64,000 nucleotides of DNA from Nocardioides anomalus (GCF_011046535.1 NZ_CP049257.1:4030001-4094000), one strand, 5' to 3'. Shown: positions 1 through 8,361, counted from the stretch's first letter. A program made the numbers and translations. Notes: generated from the sequence alone by a model not told the origin.

Positions 1-369
1 GCACGGCTTCTCCCGGACGACCCGGACACCGCCGCCACCTGGGCGGTCGCGGTCATGGAGCTCGGCGCGCTCGTCTGCACCGCGGCCTCGCCGCGCTGCG
101 CGGAGTGCCCGATCGCGGACCGGTGCGCGTGGCGATCGGCCGGCTACCCGGCGTACGACGGACCGCCGCGGCGCGGCCAGGCCTGGGCCGGCACCGACCG
201 CCAGTGCCGCGGCCGCCTCATGGCCGTGCTGCGCGAGGCCGACGGCCCGGTGCACCGCAGCCGCCTGGACGCCGTGTGGCCGGACGCCTCGCAGCGCGAG
301 CGCTGCCTGGACTCGCTCCTCGTCGACAGACTGGCGCGCCGCACCGGGCCGGACAGCTACGCCCTCTGA
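1..369 (+). CDS. mutY: A/G-specific adenine glycosylase, C-terminal part
   Basis: This is the 3' end of a base-excision repair glycosylase that removes adenine mispaired with 8-oxoguanine. The reading frame is open from base 1 and ends in TGA at 367-369, so the start and the catalytic helix-hairpin-helix domain lie outside the window. What remains contains the [4Fe-4S] cluster ligands in the MutY/Nth spacing Cys-x6-Cys-x2-Cys-x5-Cys (CTAASPRCAECPIADRC), followed by about 70 residues of a short C-terminal region. Actinobacterial MutY proteins are often short here and lack the full NUDIX-like domain of E. coli MutY. The Cys spacing fits MutY or endonuclease III; the 'ELGALVCTA' context before the first Cys favours MutY. 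Confidence 0.88.
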   Translation, partial: ARLLPDDPDTAATWAVAVMELGALVCTAASPRCAECPIADRCAWRSAGYPAYDGPPRRGQAWAGTDRQCRGRLMAVLREADGPVHRSRLDAVWPDASQRERCLDSLLVDRLARRTGPDSYAL

Positions 370-373
370 GCGC

Positions 374-628
374 TCAGTCCCCAGTGACGAACAGCGCGAG
401 GTAGCCGCAGCGTCCGCAGCGGTGCGCCGCGATCGGGTAGCGCTGCTTGCCGAAGCGGGCCGCACCCCCGAACAGCCCCCGCTCCAGCGGCCCCGGGATC
501 CACCGCGCGTACCCCTGCGAGGCCTGGCCCATGTCCTCGACGAACCCCTCGCAGAACGAGGTCCCCTGGCAGTGCGGGCACACCCGCGGTTCCGTGGCAG
601 CCGGGGTGGACTCAGGCGTCTCGCTCAC
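374..628 (-). CDS. small zinc-ribbon protein, function unknown
   Basis: An 84-residue protein starting at GTG. It has two CxxC pairs, CPHC near residue 17 and CGRCG near residue 72, which would together bind one zinc ion as a zinc ribbon. The N-terminal 15 residues are acidic and Pro/Thr-rich, probably disordered. It lies downstream of clpC on the same strand but beyond a strong hairpin, so it is probably transcribed separately. Its end abuts the convergent mutY. Small paired-CxxC proteins can be nucleic-acid binding or structural; nothing here decides between them. Confidence 0.6.
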   Translation of the reverse strand: MSETPESTPAATEPRVCPHCQGTSFCEGFVEDMGQASQGYARWIPGPLERGLFGGAARFGKQRYPIAAHRCGRCGYLALFVTGD

Positions 629-643
629 CCACCCATCATGCGA

Positions 644-675
644 CGACCCGCCCCTCCGGTCGGAGAGGCGGGTCG
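644..675 (-). terminator. hairpin terminator downstream of clpC
   Basis: A 9-bp stem (CGACCCGCC at 644-652 with GGCGGGTCG at 667-675) encloses a second stem CTCCG/CGGAG after one mismatch. It begins about 20 nt past the clpC stop. There is no T-tract, as is usual for actinobacterial terminators. Confidence 0.7.
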
Positions 676-696
676 CCAGGGTCGTGCGAGGTGCGC

Positions 697-3273
697 TCAG
701 TCCTCCGAGCGCGGGACGTCGATCGGCCCGTCGGAGTCGTCGGGGCCGTCGGCCGGCGCCTCGAGGGCACCGATCTCGGCGGTCTCGAACGGCGGCAGGT
801 CGGGCAGCTCGCCGACCTTCTGGCCGTCGAAGGTGAACGACGCCGTTGCACCCTCGCCCTCGACGTCGACCAGGACGATCTGGCCCGGGCCGACCTCGCC
901 GTACAGCATCTTCTCGGCCAGCACGTCCTCGATCTCGCGCTGGACCGTGCGACGCAGCGGCCGAGCGCCCAGGACCGGGTCGAAGCCCCGCTCGGCGAGC
1001 AGGTTCTTCGCGTTCTGGGTGAGCTCGATGCGCATGTCGCGGTCCTTCAACCGGACCTCGACGGAGGCGATCATGTTGTCGACCATGTGGACGATCTGCT
1101 CGCGCGACAGCGGCGGGAACACGATGATCTCGTCGACACGGTTGAGGAACTCCGGCCGGAAGTGCTGCTTGAGCTCCTCCGACACCTTGTTCTTCATCCG
1201 CTCATAAGAGCCCGCCGCGTCACCGGACTGGTTGAAGCCCAGGTGCACGCCCTTGGCGATGTCGCGGGTGCCGAGGTTGGTGGTCATGATGATGACGGTG
1301 TTCTTGAAGTCGACCACCCGACCCTGGGAGTCGGTCAGGCGACCTTCCTCCAGGATCTGCAGCAGGCTGTTGAAGATGTCCGGGTGCGCCTTCTCGACCT
1401 CGTCGAACAGCACGACCGAGAACGGCTTGCGCCGCACCTTCTCGGTCAGCTGACCGCCCTCCTCGTAGCCGACGTAGCCGGGAGGCGAGCCGAAGAGCCG
1501 CGAGACGGTGTGCTTCTCGCCGTACTCCGACATGTCGAGCTGGATGAGCGCGTCCTCGTCGCCGAAGAGGAACTCCGCCAGCGTCTTGGACAGCCACGTC
1601 TTGCCGACGCCCGAGGGGCCGGCGAAGATGAACGACCCGCCGGGACGCTTGGGGTCCTTCAGACCCGCTCGCGTGCGCCGGATCGCCCGCGACAGGGCCT
1701 TGACGGCCTCGTCCTGGCCGATGACGCGCTTGTGGAGCTCGTCCTCCATCTTGAGCAGCCGGGTCGACTCCTCCTCGGAGAGCTTGACGATCGGGATGCC
1801 GGTCGCCACAGCGAGGACCTCGGCGATGAGCTCCTCGTCGACCTCGGCGACCTCGTCCATGTCGCCCGCGCGCCACTGCTTCTCGCGCTCGGACTTCTTG
1901 AGGATCAGCTGCTTCTCCTCGTCGCGCAGGCGGGCCGCGGCCTCGAAGTCCTGCCCGTCGATCGCCGCCTCCTTGCGCTGGCGGACGTCGCTGATCTTGT
2001 CGTCGTACTCGCGCAGGTCCGCGGGCGCCGTCATCCGGCGGATCCGCAGCCGCGAGCCGGCCTCGTCGATGAGGTCGATGGCCTTGTCGGGCAGGAACCG
2101 GTCGGAGATGTAGCGGTCGGCCAGCGTCGCGGCCGAGACCAGCGCCTCGTCGGTGATCGTCACCCGGTGGTGCGCCTCGTAGCGGTCGCGCAGGCCCTTG
2201 AGCATCTCGATGGTGTGCGCGATCGAGGGCTCGGCGACCTGGATCGGCTGGAAGCGGCGCTCGAGCGCGGCGTCCTTCTCGAGGTACTTGCGGTACTCGT
2301 CGAGCGTCGTCGCGCCGATGGTCTGCAGCTCACCACGAGCCAGCATCGGCTTGAGGATCGAGGCCGCGTCGATCGCGCCCTCGGCCGCACCGGCACCGAC
2401 GAGGGTGTGGATCTCGTCGATGAAGAGCACGATGTCGCCGCGGGTGCGGATCTCCTTGAGGACCTTCTTCAGCCGCTCCTCGAAGTCACCGCGGTAGCGC
2501 GAGCCGGCCACCAGGGCACCGAGGTCAAGGGTGTAGATCTGCTTGTCCTTGAGCGTCTCGGGCACGTTGCCCTTGACGATGTCCTGGGCCAGGCCCTCGA
2601 CGATCGTCGTCTTGCCGACGCCCGGCTCACCGATCAGCACGGGGTTGTTCTTCGTGCGGCGCGACAGGATCTGCATCACGCGCTCGATCTCCTGCTCGCG
2701 CCCGATGACCGGGTCGAGCTTGCCCTCGCGCGCGTCCTGGGTCAGGTTGCGACCGAACTGGTCGAGCACCAGGCTCGAGCTGGGCGCGTCGCCCCCGCCG
2801 GCCGCGGCCGCCGCCGAGGCGGTCGACTCCTTGCCCTGGAAGCCCGACAGCAGCTGGATGACCTGCTGGCGGACCCGGTTGAGGTCCGCGCCGAGCTTCT
2901 GCAGCACCTGCGCCGCGACACCCTCGCCCTCACGGATGAGGCCGAGCAGGATGTGCTCGGTCCCGATGTAGCTGTGGCCGAGCTGCAGCGCCTCGCGCAG
3001 GGACAGCTCGAGCACCTTCTTGGCCCGCGGCGTGAACGGGATGTGCCCGCTCGGCGCCTGCTGACCCTGGCCGATGATCTCCTCGACCTGGGCGCGCACG
3101 GCCTCCAGCGAGATGTCGAGGCTCTCGAGGGCCTTCGCGGCCACGCCCTCGCCCTCGTGGATGAGCCCGAGCAGGATGTGCTCGGTCCCGATGTAGTTGT
3201 GGGAGAGCATGCGGGCCTCTTCCTGGGCCAGCACGACCACCCGGCGGGCACGATCCGTGAACCGCTCGAACAT
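697..3273 (-). CDS. clpC: ATP-dependent Clp protease ATP-binding subunit ClpC
   Basis: An 858-residue AAA+ unfoldase that feeds proteins into the ClpP protease; actinobacterial ClpC1 is usually about 850 residues. Two Clp N-terminal repeats cover roughly residues 1-145 (both contain '[11 protein letters not shown]'). AAA module D1 has Walker A GEPGVGKT near residue 217 and Walker B '[10 protein letters not shown]'. A UVR-type coiled middle segment follows (about 415-470). AAA module D2 has Walker A GPSGVGKT near residue 556 and ends in a ClpB-type small domain with an acidic tail. The ATG is preceded by GAGGAG at good spacing. Upstream lie a SigH/SigR-like promoter and a ClgR-like box, matching the stress control known for clpC in this phylum. 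A hairpin terminator follows. Confidence 0.97.
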   Translation of the reverse strand: MFERFTDRARRVVVLAQEEARMLSHNYIGTEHILLGLIHEGEGVAAKALESLDISLEAVRAQVEEIIGQGQQAPSGHIPFTPRAKKVLELSLREALQLGHSYIGTEHILLGLIREGEGVAAQVLQKLGADLNRVRQQVIQLLSGFQGKESTASAAAAAGGGDAPSSSLVLDQFGRNLTQDAREGKLDPVIGREQEIERVMQILSRRTKNNPVLIGEPGVGKTTIVEGLAQDIVKGNVPETLKDKQIYTLDLGALVAGSRYRGDFEERLKKVLKEIRTRGDIVLFIDEIHTLVGAGAAEGAIDAASILKPMLARGELQTIGATTLDEYRKYLEKDAALERRFQPIQVAEPSIAHTIEMLKGLRDRYEAHHRVTITDEALVSAATLADRYISDRFLPDKAIDLIDEAGSRLRIRRMTAPADLREYDDKISDVRQRKEAAIDGQDFEAAARLRDEEKQLILKKSEREKQWRAGDMDEVAEVDEELIAEVLAVATGIPIVKLSEEESTRLLKMEDELHKRVIGQDEAVKALSRAIRRTRAGLKDPKRPGGSFIFAGPSGVGKTWLSKTLAEFLFGDEDALIQLDMSEYGEKHTVSRLFGSPPGYVGYEEGGQLTEKVRRKPFSVVLFDEVEKAHPDIFNSLLQILEEGRLTDSQGRVVDFKNTVIIMTTNLGTRDIAKGVHLGFNQSGDAAGSYERMKNKVSEELKQHFRPEFLNRVDEIIVFPPLSREQIVHMVDNMIASVEVRLKDRDMRIELTQNAKNLLAERGFDPVLGARPLRRTVQREIEDVLAEKMLYGEVGPGQIVLVDVEGEGATASFTFDGQKVGELPDLPPFETAEIGALEAPADGPDDSDGPIDVPRSED

Positions 3274-3308
3274 GCAATCTCCTCAAGACTTCGTGGGGTC
3301 GCTCAGCA

Positions 3309-3336
3309 CAACCCGACTTCGAGCCTACGCGTTCCC
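3309..3336 (-). promoter_or_regulatory. SigH/SigR-type promoter of clpC
   Basis: Read on the minus strand, GGGAAC (3331-3336) is followed by exactly 18 nt and GTTG (3309-3312). This matches the disulfide-stress ECF sigma consensus (GGGAAT/GGGAAC, N18-19, GTT). Transcription would begin roughly 30 nt upstream of the clpC start codon. Confidence 0.65.
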
Positions 3337-3357
3337 GCCTGAGGTGAGGAGAGCATC

Positions 3358-3368
3358 CGCTGAGAGCG
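3358..3368. promoter_or_regulatory. ClgR-like operator upstream of clpC
   Basis: CGCTGAGAGCG fits the CGCY-N3-RGCG core of ClgR boxes, which activate clp genes in actinobacteria. On the minus strand it reads TTCGCTCTCAGCGGA and sits about 22 bp upstream of the candidate -35, a suitable activator position. No ClgR gene is in the window. Confidence 0.5.
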
Positions 3369-3388
3369 AACAGCGCCGCTCCCAGCGC

Positions 3389-3730
3389 TCAGTGAGCCGA
3401 CTCGTACGCCTCACGCACGTCGGCCGGGATCCGACCACGCTCCGGCACGTCGTGGCCGTTCTCGCGCGCCCACTCGCGGATCTCCCTGGCGCTGGCGCCG
3501 CCGTTGCCGTTGGCGGCGGGGGTGCTCGAGCGGCGACCGCCGCCGCGACGACTGCCGCTCACCTTGCGCGCGTGGCCGACGTACGTCGCGAGCGCGTCAC
3601 GCATCTTGGCGGCGTTGTCGTCGTTGAGGTCGATCTCGTAGCTCGTGCCGTCGAGCGCGAAGGAGACAGTCTCGGTGGCCTCCGAGCCGTCGATGTCGTC
3701 TTCGAGGACGATGTGCACTTTCTGCGCCAT
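3389..3730 (-). CDS. lsr2: Lsr2-family nucleoid-associated protein
   Basis: A 113-residue DNA-bridging protein, the actinobacterial counterpart of H-NS, which silences AT-rich and horizontally acquired DNA. The N-terminal dimerisation domain starts MAQKVHIVLEDD and includes the typical 'YEIDLNDDNAAKMRDAL'. A basic, Gly/Ser-rich linker follows (about 60-75). The C-terminal DNA-binding domain has the family's REIREWARENGHDVPERGRI region, including the RGR AT-hook-like motif that enters the minor groove. The ATG at 3730 is preferred over an upstream in-frame start because it matches the family N-terminus and follows an AAAAGAGAA ribosome-binding site. The upstream region is unusually AT-rich, so autoregulation is plausible. 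Confidence 0.95.
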   Translation of the reverse strand: MAQKVHIVLEDDIDGSEATETVSFALDGTSYEIDLNDDNAAKMRDALATYVGHARKVSGSRRGGGRRSSTPAANGNGGASAREIREWARENGHDVPERGRIPADVREAYESAH

Positions 3731-3779
3731 GTGAATTCTCTTTTCTCGCTGACACGGTCCCCCGAATTCGAACGCCGAC

Positions 3780-3809
3780 AATATGGCACACCACTTTTGG
3801 GCACACCAA
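3780..3809 (-). promoter_or_regulatory. candidate lsr2 promoter
   Basis: On the minus strand, TTGGTG (3804-3809) and CATATT (3780-3785) form a -35/-10 pair with an 18-nt spacer. The predicted start site lies about 40 nt before the lsr2 ATG. The spacer contains the 9-bp direct repeat listed separately. Confidence 0.45.
3785..3808. repeat. 9-bp direct repeat across the lsr2 promoter spacer
   Basis: GGCACACCA occurs perfectly at 3785-3793 and 3800-3808, giving a 15-bp start-to-start period. It overlaps the candidate -35 and spacer and could be a regulator site. Confidence 0.55.
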
Positions 3810-3844
3810 TCGAAATGCCGAATTGCCGGGACTTCCTGACGCTC

Positions 3845-3860
3845 ATAATTGGCAAATTAT
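3845..3860. repeat. AT-rich inverted repeat upstream of lsr2
   Basis: ATAATT-GGCA-AATTAT is a perfect inverted repeat within an AT-rich island (about 3775-3865) in otherwise very GC-rich DNA. It may be a binding site for Lsr2 or another regulator. Confidence 0.5.
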
Positions 3861-3943
3861 TTGTCCAGCAAACACTGCTGCATCGACCTCGACGCGTCGC
3901 CCAGTGTGGTCGGGGCCTCCACCTAGCCGTCGGGGGCGTGGCG

Positions 3944-4672
3944 TCAGGTGCCCACCATGGCGGCGCGTCGGCCACCGACCGGCCGGAGAAGCCGACGCTC
4001 GACCGGGCCCTCGAAGGCGGTGTGCGGCACCCAGGGCGCGAGCACCGCCACCGCGGCACACAAGCACATCCAGCCCATCCGGGCGGGGCGAGGTGGTCAG
4101 TGCACACCCAGATCTCTTCCACCCCGTCAGCAGCGGTGCGCGCAAGAGGTACAGCGCGTAGGACCAGCCGCCGAGTGCGACCAGTGGACGCAGCCCGACC
4201 GGGCTCGACGCCCTCGCCGCAGGTCGGTCCCCCCGCGGCCACGATCAGGTAGGCCAGAGGTGGGAGCTCGACGAAGTCCGAGAACAGCTCGGTCTGGCGG
4301 AACGGCAACAGCGGCCCGTCCCATTGCAGGAGTGCTGCTCGGCAACCCAGTAGGCGGCGACGACGCAGGCCACGGCCCGCAGTGCGACCGTGCGGAACGC
4401 CGCCACCACAGCACGAGGGTTCCGGACCGCCAGAACCAGGCGAGCACGAACCCGGAGAGCACGACGAAGAAGCCGACGGCGGTGTAGCCGAAGTACACGA
4501 AGCCCGCCCCGTCGAGGCTCGGCCTGCCGGTCAAGGGACACCACGAGTGGAAGACGAGCGCGACGGTCGCGGCGAAGAACCGCAGCGCGGCCCGCGAGTC
4601 GAGCCCTGGGCGATGACGAGCCCAAGGCGACCGCCTCGCCCGCCGGGCGCCTCGCACGACGCCCCGGTGCAC
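3944..4672 (-). pseudogene. broken acyltransferase-3 (OafA/YrhL-type) gene
   Basis: Remains of a membrane O-acyltransferase can be read only by changing frame. The 5' part (frame of the ATG at 4672) carries the family N-terminus 'LDSRAALRFFAATVALVFH' and 'FGYTAVGFFVVLSGFVLAW'. A further stretch in the frame ending at 3559, 'LFSDFVELPPLAYLIVAAGG', looks like a later transmembrane segment. The last part, in another frame, gives a hydrophobic helix and 'PHTAFEGPVERRLLRPVGG', the typical cytoplasmic C-terminus, ending in TGA at 3944-3946. The remnant spans about 730 bp against more than 1,000 bp for an intact gene, so there is internal loss as well as frameshifts. An intact paralogue lies at 24544. 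The assignment is by motif reading; the exact breakpoints are uncertain. Confidence 0.7.
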
Positions 4673-4799
4673 CCTGCTGACCTGGCGCCCGGTCGGGCTG
4701 GATACCGCGGGGAAACGAGCAGCGGCCGCGCCCGAACTGCGAACCGCCGCGACGCGGGAGCGGCCGCTCGCCGATAGCGGCGCAAGGCCGCCGCGTTGT

Positions 4800-4805
4800 T
4801 AAGGT
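4800..4805 (+). promoter_or_regulatory. leaderless -10 element of the heptose glycan operon
   Basis: TAAGGT fits TANNNT and ends 7 nt before the GTG at 4813, the geometry of actinobacterial leaderless promoters. The overlapping AAGGTGAGG could alternatively act as a Shine-Dalgarno sequence; both readings support GTG 4813 as start. Confidence 0.5.
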
Positions 4806-4812
4806 GAGGCGC

Positions 4813-6132
4813 GTGCCGGACGTGCTCGAATCCCTGACGCCCGTGGGCACCGAGGTTCCCGCCGGTCTCGAGGCCGCCTGTGCGGTGCCCGGGGTCCGCG
4901 CGTTCACCTCCCCCACCGACCCCGAGGTGACCCTCCTCGTCCCTGCCGACGACGAGCCGGACCCCGAGGTCACCATCCTCATCCCCGCCGTCAACGAGCG
5001 GATCACGATGGAGGAGTTCGTGCAGTGGTGCCACCGGGGGCTGCGCGAGGCTGGGGTGAAGGGCGAGATCCTCATCGTCGACGCCTCGAGTGACGAGACT
5101 CCCGAGATCGCGCTGCGCGGGGGCGCCCGCGTGCTGCACACGCCGCTGCGCGGCCTGGGTCGGGCCTACATCGACTCGATCCCCTACGTGCGCGGCCGGT
5201 ACGTCGTGATGGGCGATGCGGACTGCACCTACGACTTCCGCAACCTGAAGCCGTTCGTGGACGCGATGCGCGGCGGGGCCGAGTACGCCATGGGCTCGCG
5301 CTGGAAGGGGACCATCGAGAAGGGCGCGATGCCGCCCCTGCACCAGTACTTCGGCACGCCGCTCACGACCTGGATCCTCAACCGGCTCTACGGCAGCCAC
5401 TTCAGCGACATCCACTGCGGGATGCGCGGCATCACCCGCGAGGCGCTGGTCCGGATGGGCATCGTCTCCCAGTCGTGGGAGTACGCCTCGGAGATGGTGC
5501 TCAAGTCCGTGCGGATGGAACTGAAGACCACCGAGGTCCCGGTCACCTTCCTCAAGGACCAGGAGGGGCGCCTCTCCCACCACAAGCGGTCCGGCTGGTT
5601 CTCGCCGTTCGCAGCGGCCTGGATCAACCTGCGCGCGATGTTCATCCACGGCGCCGAGTTCTTCCTCTTCAAGCCCGGCATCGTGCTCACGGTGCTCGGC
5701 CTGCTGCTGACGCTGCCGCTCTCCTTCGGCGACATCACCGTCGCGGGCGTGACCTTCAGCCTGCTGACCATGCTGGTCGGCGTCGCGCTGACCGTGATCG
5801 GGCTGCAGAGCATCTACTTCGGCGGCCTCGCGCACATGTTCCTCGACTACGGCGGACGACTGCGCGAACGCTGGCGCCGCATCTTCACCTACACCAAGAT
5901 GATGGTGATCAGCGGCAGCCTCTTCACGCTCGGCCTTGTGCTCGACGTGGTGCTGCTCGCGACCTTCATCAGCAACGACGCGTCGTTGCCCGACCCGTCG
6001 GCGACCGTGCCGCACCTCGGGGTGCTCGGTCTCATGCTCATGATCGTCGGCTTCTCGACGTTCTGCTTCACCCTCCTGCTCCACGCCACCAGCGTCAGCT
6101 ACGGCCCCGCCGCCGCCCGCCGCAGTGAGTGA
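4813..6132 (+). CDS. polyprenyl-phosphate sugar synthase-like GT2 glycosyltransferase with C-terminal membrane domain
   Basis: A 439-residue protein and first gene of the glycan operon. The catalytic domain (about 45-270) is a GT-A fold of the dolichyl-phosphate-mannose synthase/GtrB group: 'VTILIPAVNE' at its start, nucleotide-binding 'ILIVDASSDETPE', and the acidic metal-binding 'VMGDADCTYDF'. 'FSDIHCGMRGI' is also typical of this group. About four transmembrane helices follow (roughly residues 280-430). Such enzymes load a sugar from a nucleotide donor onto a polyprenyl phosphate for use outside the membrane. GTG at 4813 is chosen over an in-frame GTG at 4804 because of the promoter/SD geometry. 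The next gene overlaps its stop by 8 nt. Confidence 0.9.
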   Translation: MPDVLESLTPVGTEVPAGLEAACAVPGVRAFTSPTDPEVTLLVPADDEPDPEVTILIPAVNERITMEEFVQWCHRGLREAGVKGEILIVDASSDETPEIALRGGARVLHTPLRGLGRAYIDSIPYVRGRYVVMGDADCTYDFRNLKPFVDAMRGGAEYAMGSRWKGTIEKGAMPPLHQYFGTPLTTWILNRLYGSHFSDIHCGMRGITREALVRMGIVSQSWEYASEMVLKSVRMELKTTEVPVTFLKDQEGRLSHHKRSGWFSPFAAAWINLRAMFIHGAEFFLFKPGIVLTVLGLLLTLPLSFGDITVAGVTFSLLTMLVGVALTVIGLQSIYFGGLAHMFLDYGGRLRERWRRIFTYTKMMVISGSLFTLGLVLDVVLLATFISNDASLPDPSATVPHLGVLGLMLMIVGFSTFCFTLLLHATSVSYGPAAARRSE

Positions 6133-6760
6133 GCCCGTCGCGGGCCGCTCCAGCTCCTTCGGTGAGAGCGGCGACGTCACGGCGGTCGACCGGTTCGGGG
6201 TCTGGCTGTCCAAGCGCCAGATCGAGAAGGTCGTCGGCCCGCTGACGGGCAAGGACGTCGGCGACATCGGGTGCGGGTACGACGCGACCTTCATGCGCAA
6301 CGTGCTCGGCCAGGTCCGGACGGCCACGCTCATCGACGTCTCGCTGGCACCCGACCTGAGCCAGCACCCGAAGGTGCGCGCCGTCGAGGGCTACCTGCCC
6401 GAGGCCATGGAGCAGGTCCCCGACGCCTCCCTCGACGTCGTGCTCTGCATGTCGGTCGTCGAGCACCTCTGGGAGCCCGAGCAGACCCTCGCCCACTTCC
6501 GTCGCGTCCTGCGTCCCGGTGGCGTGTGCGCCGTGAACGTCCCCTCCTGGTGGGGCAAGCGCGCGCTGGAGTACTCCGCGTTCCGGCTCGGGACCTCGCC
6601 GGCGGAGGAGATGGACGACCACAAGATGTACTACGACCCGCGCGACCTGTGGCCCCTGATGGTGAAGGCCGGCTTCTGGCCCCACGCCATCAAGTGCTTC
6701 CGGCACAAGTTCGGCCTCAACACGTTCGCGGTCGCCACCGTCACCGAGCAGCACGTCTAG
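6125..6760 (+). CDS. class I SAM-dependent methyltransferase
   Basis: A 211-residue protein with a Rossmann methyltransferase core. Motif I is 'VGDIGCGYDATF' (about residues 40-51). Then come an acidic strand end 'LIDVSLAPDL' and 'VVLCMSVVEHLWEPEQTL', the Methyltransf_11 post-II motif, followed by 'HFRRVLRPGGVCAVNVPSW'. The GTG start overlaps the previous gene by 8 nt, so the two are translationally coupled. Its place between the lead glycosyltransferase and the isomerase suggests methylation of a sugar, lipid carrier or glycan end, but the substrate cannot be read from the sequence. Confidence 0.85.
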   Translation: MSEPVAGRSSSFGESGDVTAVDRFGVWLSKRQIEKVVGPLTGKDVGDIGCGYDATFMRNVLGQVRTATLIDVSLAPDLSQHPKVRAVEGYLPEAMEQVPDASLDVVLCMSVVEHLWEPEQTLAHFRRVLRPGGVCAVNVPSWWGKRALEYSAFRLGTSPAEEMDDHKMYYDPRDLWPLMVKAGFWPHAIKCFRHKFGLNTFAVATVTEQHV

Positions 6761-6769
6761 GAGTTCCGC

Positions 6770-7366
6770 ATGTCCTTCACCGACGACTTCCTCAAGGAGA
6801 CCGTCGCCATCGTCCAGTCCCTCGACAGCGACAGCGTGGAGGCGCTGGCCGAGGGGATCGCCGCGGTCCGCGAGCGTGAGGGTCGGCTCTTCATCCTGGG
6901 CGTCGGCGGCTCGGCCGGATCGGCCAGCCACGCCGTCAACGACTTCCGCAAGATCTGCAACGTCGAGTCCTACTCCCCCATCGACAACGTCTCCGAGCTG
7001 ACCGCCCGGGCGAACGACGAGGGCTGGGACACCACGTTCAGCGAGTGGCTCAGGGGCTCGCGGATCGGTGACCGCGACGCCGTCCTGGTCTTCTCGGTCG
7101 GCGGCGGCAACCGCGAGAAGCAGGTCTCGACCAACATCGTGGCGGCCCTCGACACCGCCAAGGCGGCCGGCGCCTCGGTCTTCGGCATCGTCGGCCGCGA
7201 CGGCGGCTACACCGCCCAGCTCGCCGACGCCTGCGTCGTCGTGCCGCCGACCTACGCTCCCCACATCACCCCGCACACCGAGGGTCTGTGCTGCGTGATC
7301 TGGCACCTGCTGGTCAGCCACCCGGCGCTCGCCGTGGCCGCGACAAAGTGGGAGTCCGTCGTATGA
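6770..7366 (+). CDS. SIS-domain sugar isomerase, sedoheptulose-7-phosphate isomerase-like (GmhA-like)
   Basis: A 198-residue SIS (phosphosugar isomerase) protein of the size of GmhA, which converts sedoheptulose 7-phosphate to glycero-manno-heptose 7-phosphate. The phosphate-binding loop is 'GVGGSAGSASHAVNDF' (about residues 44-59), and a second SIS motif is 'VLVFSVGGGNREKQV'. The ATG follows TAGGAGTT at good spacing. By eye, the Glu and His that serve as the acid/base pair in E. coli GmhA are not at the expected places ('VNDF' and 'TEGLCCVIWH'). The substrate may therefore differ, or the chemistry may use other residues. Neighbouring gmhB-, hddA- and hddC-like genes strongly suggest a heptose pathway. 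Confidence 0.8.
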   Translation: MSFTDDFLKETVAIVQSLDSDSVEALAEGIAAVREREGRLFILGVGGSAGSASHAVNDFRKICNVESYSPIDNVSELTARANDEGWDTTFSEWLRGSRIGDRDAVLVFSVGGGNREKQVSTNIVAALDTAKAAGASVFGIVGRDGGYTAQLADACVVVPPTYAPHITPHTEGLCCVIWHLLVSHPALAVAATKWESVV

Positions 7367-8361
7367 GCGACGGCAGCGAGCGCCTGCGCCGCGTCTGCGT
7401 CGTCGGCGGCGCGGGCTTCATCGGCAGCCACTTCGTGAAGCGGCTGCTGTCCGACGAGGCCACCGAGCAGGTCACCGTCTACGACAACTTCTCGTCCGGT
7501 CGCGACTGGCACCTCGAGCCGGTCAAGGACGATCCGCGGCTGAGCGTGGTCCGCGCCGAGGTGGGCGACCTGCCCGCGCTCACCGACGCGTTCCGCGGCC
7601 ACACCGCCGCCATCCACCTGGCCTCGAACCCCGACATCGCGGCCGCGGTGGCCAACCCGGCCATCGACTTCGACCAGGGCACACTGCTCACCCACCACGT
7701 GGCCGAGGCGGCCCGGATGGCCGAGGTCCAGCTGGTGCTCTACGCCTCCGGATCGGGCGTGTACGGCGACCTCGGGGAGGTCGAGGCCACCGAGGACCAC
7801 GGTCCGATGGTCCCGACCTCGACGTACGGCGCGAGCAAGCTGTCCGGCGAGGCGATCCTGGCGGCGTACGCGGCGATGTTCGACTTCACCGTCCGCGCCT
7901 TCCGGTTCGGCAACGTCGTGGGGCCGAGCCAGACCCACGGCGTCGGGTTCGACTTCGTGCGCCGCCTGCTCGACGACCCGACGAGGCTGCGGATCCTGGG
8001 CGACGGACGCCAGAGCAAGTCCTACATCTACGTCGAGGACGTCATCGACGCGGTGCTGCTCGCCGGCTCGCTGGCCGACACGCCTTTCGACGCGTTCAAC
8101 GTCGCGACCGGCGACTACGTGACGGTCACCGAGATCGCCGAGCTGGCCATGCAGGTGGTCGGGCTCGAGCCGGGCTCGACGACCTTCGAGTACACCGGTG
8201 GCGACCGCGGCTGGAAGGGCGACGTCCCCGTCGTCCGGATCGGCACCGACAAGGTCCGCTCGCTCGGCTGGGGCAACCGCCGCACCGGCCCCGAGGCGCT
8301 GCGCGACTCGATGACCGCGATGCTCGACCAGGCCCGGGCGGGGCTCCTCGACGGGAAGTGA
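7363..8361 (+). CDS. NAD-dependent epimerase/dehydratase (extended SDR)
   Basis: A 332-residue extended short-chain dehydrogenase acting on nucleotide sugars. The NAD-binding motif is 'VVGGAGFIGSHFVKRL' near the N-terminus. The catalytic Ser/Thr and Tyr-x3-Lys lie in 'STYGASKLSGE' (about residue 150), and 'SKSYIYVEDVIDAVLL' is the typical substrate-side segment. ATG 7363 overlaps the isomerase stop as ATGA; an earlier in-frame start would lie inside the isomerase gene. In this operon it could epimerise or dehydrate the activated heptose, but the family also contains UDP-glucose 4-epimerases and dTDP-glucose dehydratases. The reaction is not assigned. Confidence 0.87.
   Translation: MSDGSERLRRVCVVGGAGFIGSHFVKRLLSDEATEQVTVYDNFSSGRDWHLEPVKDDPRLSVVRAEVGDLPALTDAFRGHTAAIHLASNPDIAAAVANPAIDFDQGTLLTHHVAEAARMAEVQLVLYASGSGVYGDLGEVEATEDHGPMVPTSTYGASKLSGEAILAAYAAMFDFTVRAFRFGNVVGPSQTHGVGFDFVRRLLDDPTRLRILGDGRQSKSYIYVEDVIDAVLLAGSLADTPFDAFNVATGDYVTVTEIAELAMQVVGLEPGSTTFEYTGGDRGWKGDVPVVRIGTDKVRSLGWGNRRTGPEALRDSMTAMLDQARAGLLDGK

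Noticed and set aside
691..3342. 883-codon open frame on the plus strand opposite clpC
   Set aside because: It is the exact antisense of a well-conserved gene; its Leu/Val/Asp/Arg-rich composition is the usual mirror of GC-rich coding sequence.
4710..4775. Paired GCGGCCGC palindromes as a possible attachment site or operator
   Set aside because: Such palindromes are common by chance in DNA of this composition, and no integrase or repeat partner was seen.
4804..6132. GTG at 4804 as start of the lead glycosyltransferase
   Set aside because: No ribosome-binding site precedes it and it lies inside the TAAGGT/AAGGTGAGG element; GTG 4813 has correct geometry.
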